From Pelomonas sp963422775 (lineage in GTDB: Bacteria; Pseudomonadota; Gammaproteobacteria; Burkholderiales; Burkholderiaceae_C): DNA of 64,000 bases. Every line of letters begins with the position of its first letter. Position 1 is the stretch's first letter. The stretch is taken from NCBI GenBank assembly GCA_963422775.4, contig CAUJSJ030000157.1, forward strand, positions 1-64,000, given 5' to 3'. The position numbers and the translations under genes were made by a program. Under the pieces are notes generated by a model that saw only the letters and a list, made by a program, of their open reading frames with translations, was not told the DNA's origin and did not search any database. This document shows, in pieces, positions 61,815 to 64,000 of the stretch.

Positions 61815-63314
61815 TCAAGGCGCTTTAGCTGGCAACGGTCCCTGCTTCGGCAGGCTTCCTGTCAGCGTCATCTTGAAGGATCGGGGATCCTCCGCCTCCT
61901 TCTTCGCTTCCTTCTTCTCCTCGGGCTGAGGCAGGTCGAACACGAAGACCGACTTGTCGTTGGCACCAGGCGCCGAGTTCTGGAAGAACACCTTCTTGAC
62001 CGACTCTGCCGTTGCCTTGGTCAACGCGAATTCAAGTGCAACGCCGCCCTCGTACGTCACGATGCTGCTGGCGACAGGCGTCGGCACGATCTTCGTAGTC
62101 TTGAGCTCCAGGTTGTTGCCCAGGACGAGGTAGGTGCGCTTGTCGGGCAACACCGAATTCAAGGCGACTGAGTCCACGCGGAAATGCGACGCAGCATTCA
62201 AGCGATAAGTGTTTCGGTACTGCTCACCCAGCAGGAACCGGCTCAGCTCGACGACAGTGCTGCCCTCCACCACCGATCGTGGAGCGTCAAAGGTCACCTC
62301 CTTGGCCGTGACCTGCAATCGGTTGCCGGGGAAGCCGAAGACAGAGTCCCCGATGCGGGCTATCAAAGGGTAGTCACCTGGCTTGATGCTGAGGCACTGC
62401 TTGATCGGCAATGTCACTTCCGCAATGGTCGAGCTCTTCAGGCGGACCTTCGCACCTTCCCACGGCCGCTCTGGATCGTTGGAGACGATGGAGCATTCCG
62501 CATTGCCCTTCAGCTTGATGGTCGCCGTGCGCGCTTCATCGGGCGTCAACGTGGCAAAGACCTTCTTTCCGACAGCACAAACCGCGTCACTGGAGGTACT
62601 GCAATCCTTCAGAGCCAAGTCGTCATATTGAAAATTTCCAATGACGACATTCTGTCGTGGGTCGCCCTTTTCAGCGGCGGTCAGGGGAGGATATATCGAA
62701 CTGTCTAGGTTGACAGATTCCCCGTCGGGGCTGACCACGATGATGTTTGCTGTGGCCAGCGCGCTATTCGATGCAATAAATTCCAGCGACCGTCCTGTGT
62801 TCTCGACACTTGGCACCTCAGTCGCCCCCAAACGAACCCTCGTCCCCTGCAGGAAGTGACCGGATATGGTCACTGAGCTGTTGTTCTGCCGTGCATCGCG
62901 GTACTCGATATTCAGCACATTGAGCGTGTCATACCTAGCAGGAACATAGAAATTGGCGTAGCGGTAGCTGTCTTCGATGACTCTCCCGACAGTGCCAGAC
63001 TTTTTGTCGAATTTCCTCCATCGTGTCTCGACAAACATGCGCATCGTCGCCTTCTTGGCGGGGCGAGGAATTGAAAGTTGAACGAGTGCCTCGCGCAGAC
63101 CCGACGAGACAACTTCCTGCCCCAGCACTGGCTTGAACAGCCACCCGAACCGAAGGGGAAGAGCACCTCCTTCACACCGTCCATCGACATCTGAGAATTG
63201 GTTGCCGGTCAAGGCCACCGTGTCTTGAGCCCGAACGAATACGAAGGGACTTCCCACCTTCTGGCTGACGGCGTCGAGGCGCCAAGATTGATGGTGCGAA
63301 TCGTCAATCTGCAA
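61815..63314 (-). CDS. Unknown protein, 5' end lost at the IS junction
   Basis: About 499 residues from a possible TTG at 63314; the frame stays open into the adjacent IS end, so the true N-terminus is probably removed. The protein is rich in beta-type segments, several resembling Ig-like or IPT/TIG repeats (SVTISGHFLQGTRVRLGATEV, TANIIVVSPDGESVNL). It ends in a charged Glu/Lys stretch (EEKKEAKKEAED). It looks extracytoplasmic, but the signal peptide is not present. No family was recognised. It is convergent with the STAND gene. Confidence 0.6.
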   Translation of the reverse strand: MQIDDSHHQSWRLDAVSQKVGSPFVFVRAQDTVALTGNQFSDVDGRCEGGALPLRFGWLFKPVLGQEVVSSGLREALVQLSIPRPAKKATMRMFVETRWRKFDKKSGTVGRVIEDSYRYANFYVPARYDTLNVLNIEYRDARQNNSSVTISGHFLQGTRVRLGATEVPSVENTGRSLEFIASNSALATANIIVVSPDGESVNLDSSIYPPLTAAEKGDPRQNVVIGNFQYDDLALKDCSTSSDAVCAVGKKVFATLTPDEARTATIKLKGNAECSIVSNDPERPWEGAKVRLKSSTIAEVTLPIKQCLSIKPGDYPLIARIGDSVFGFPGNRLQVTAKEVTFDAPRSVVEGSTVVELSRFLLGEQYRNTYRLNAASHFRVDSVALNSVLPDKRTYLVLGNNLELKTTKIVPTPVASSIVTYEGGVALEFALTKATAESVKKVFFQNSAPGANDKSVFVFDLPQPEEKKEAKKEAEDPRSFKMTLTGSLPKQGPLPAKAP

Positions 63315-63334
63315 GCCTGTGAAAGGGGAAGCCC

Positions 63335-64000
63335 ATGAACGAGATTACCCGAGTCGGGGTCGATCTGGCCAAGCGCGTGATCCAGATTCACGCCATTGAT
63401 GCAGCCGGCCGCGTGGTTGCCGCCAAAGCCCTGCCCGCCGACAAGTTTGCCGCCTGGTGCGTGCAATTGCCGCCGGGCTGTCTGGTGGCGATGGAGGCCT
63501 GCGGCGGCGCCCACCACTGGGCGCGCAAGCTGCGCGGTTTCGGATTGGACGTCCGCCTCATCGCCGGCCACTTCGTCACGCCCTATCGCATGGCGGGCAA
63601 GGGCGGCAAGAACGATGCGGCGGACGCCGCTGCGATCTGCGAGGCCGCAGGCCGGCCCCACATGCGCTTCGTGCCGGTGAAGACGCCCGCCCAGCAGGCC
63701 CTGCTGGCCATCCACCGGCTGCGCGAGGGCTACAAGGAAGACCGCACCGCTTGCATCAATCGCATCCGTGGCCTGCTCACCGAGTTCGGCATCGTCCTTG
63801 CGCAAAGCCCCGAGGCGCTGCGCCTGGGCCCTGGCTGACGTGCTGGAGGACGCCAGCAACGAGTTGCCCGGCATTGCCCGACTGGCGATTCAAGAAGCCC
63901 GGCTGCACTGGATTGAACTGGAGTGCCACATCGCCCGCTGCGACGAGCGCATCACTGCGCATGTGCGCTCGGACGAGCAGGCCAAGGCCGCTGCTCAACT
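63335..64000 (+). pseudogene. IS110-family transposase, frameshifted and cut by window edge
   Basis: The first frame (167 residues from ATG 63335) has VGVDLAKRVIQIHAID (Asp), VAMEACGGAHHWARKL (Glu) and KNDAADAAAICEA (Asp) of the DEDD nuclease domain. It stops at 63836-63838. Sequence continues in the next frame as LADVLEDASNELPGIARLAIQ to the window end. One extra G in the GGG run at 63826-63828 accounts for the shift. Different in sequence from the IS110 element at 5024, closer to the IS1111 group in style. It abuts the truncated gene on the left. Confidence 0.85.

Overview
The window is high-GC DNA from a Gram-negative proteobacterium. A Fec-type TonB receptor with its sigma/anti-sigma pair, IS110 elements and a conjugative element of the VirB/VirD4 type suggest a beta-proteobacterium (Burkholderiales-like), but no rRNA, tRNA or core marker is present, so the assignment is inference. 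Most of the window (about 8.3-61 kb) reads as an integrative-conjugative element or large plasmid carrying defence cargo. No integrase, replication initiator or att site is seen inside the window.

Layout. 1-4.0 kb (minus): a decayed fecI-fecR-fecA cluster; fecA and fecR are frameshifted and fecR carries a 17-base homopolymer. 4.0-6.2 kb: a diverged Mutator/IS256-like transposase and an IS110 element with a possible bridge-RNA leader. 6.5-8.9 kb: an XRE regulator, a remnant of a LigD polymerase domain, a HEPN-like protein, an AlpA regulator and a small membrane protein. 9.3-26.2 kb (plus): a frameshifted LuxR-type regulator followed by a compact conjugation operon (virB1-B2-B3-B4-orf-B6-B5-B8-B9-B10-B11-virD4, an OmpA-like lipoprotein, an LPD7 protein and a DUF1173 protein).

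26.5-44.3 kb is a defence island. A DGQHR+HNH pair and dndBCDE (DNA phosphorothioation) run rightward. Converging on dnd is a five-gene minus-strand set: SF2 helicase, ParB-like protein, HNH, a second DGQHR protein, and a HARE-HTH/Mrr nuclease. dndA and the usual dndFGH restriction genes are absent, so this minus-strand set is a candidate replacement restriction partner. A large P-loop GTPase with an integrase-arm-like N-terminus is divergent from it, across a region with five copies of a GGAACAA-type element.

44.4-55.2 kb returns to mobile-element backbone: a methyltransferase, HUH relaxase and MobC, an oriT-like region with hairpins and direct repeats, stbABC-like genes, DUF932, SSB and ParB. 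Nearly 600 bp of non-coding leader is duplicated in front of ssb and parB. 55.4-61.5 kb holds a wrbA remnant and then two translationally coupled large genes: a nuclease-like protein of 1023 residues and an HsdR_N-like/STAND NTPase of 860 residues. This pair is the best candidate in the window for an undescribed defence system. The right edge has an unknown protein cut short by an IS110-family element whose own transposase is frameshifted.

Frameshifts and nonsense codons cluster in 1-10.5 kb, in the wrbA remnant and in the right-edge IS; the transfer and defence genes between are intact, which suggests real decay of the flanks rather than uniform sequence error.
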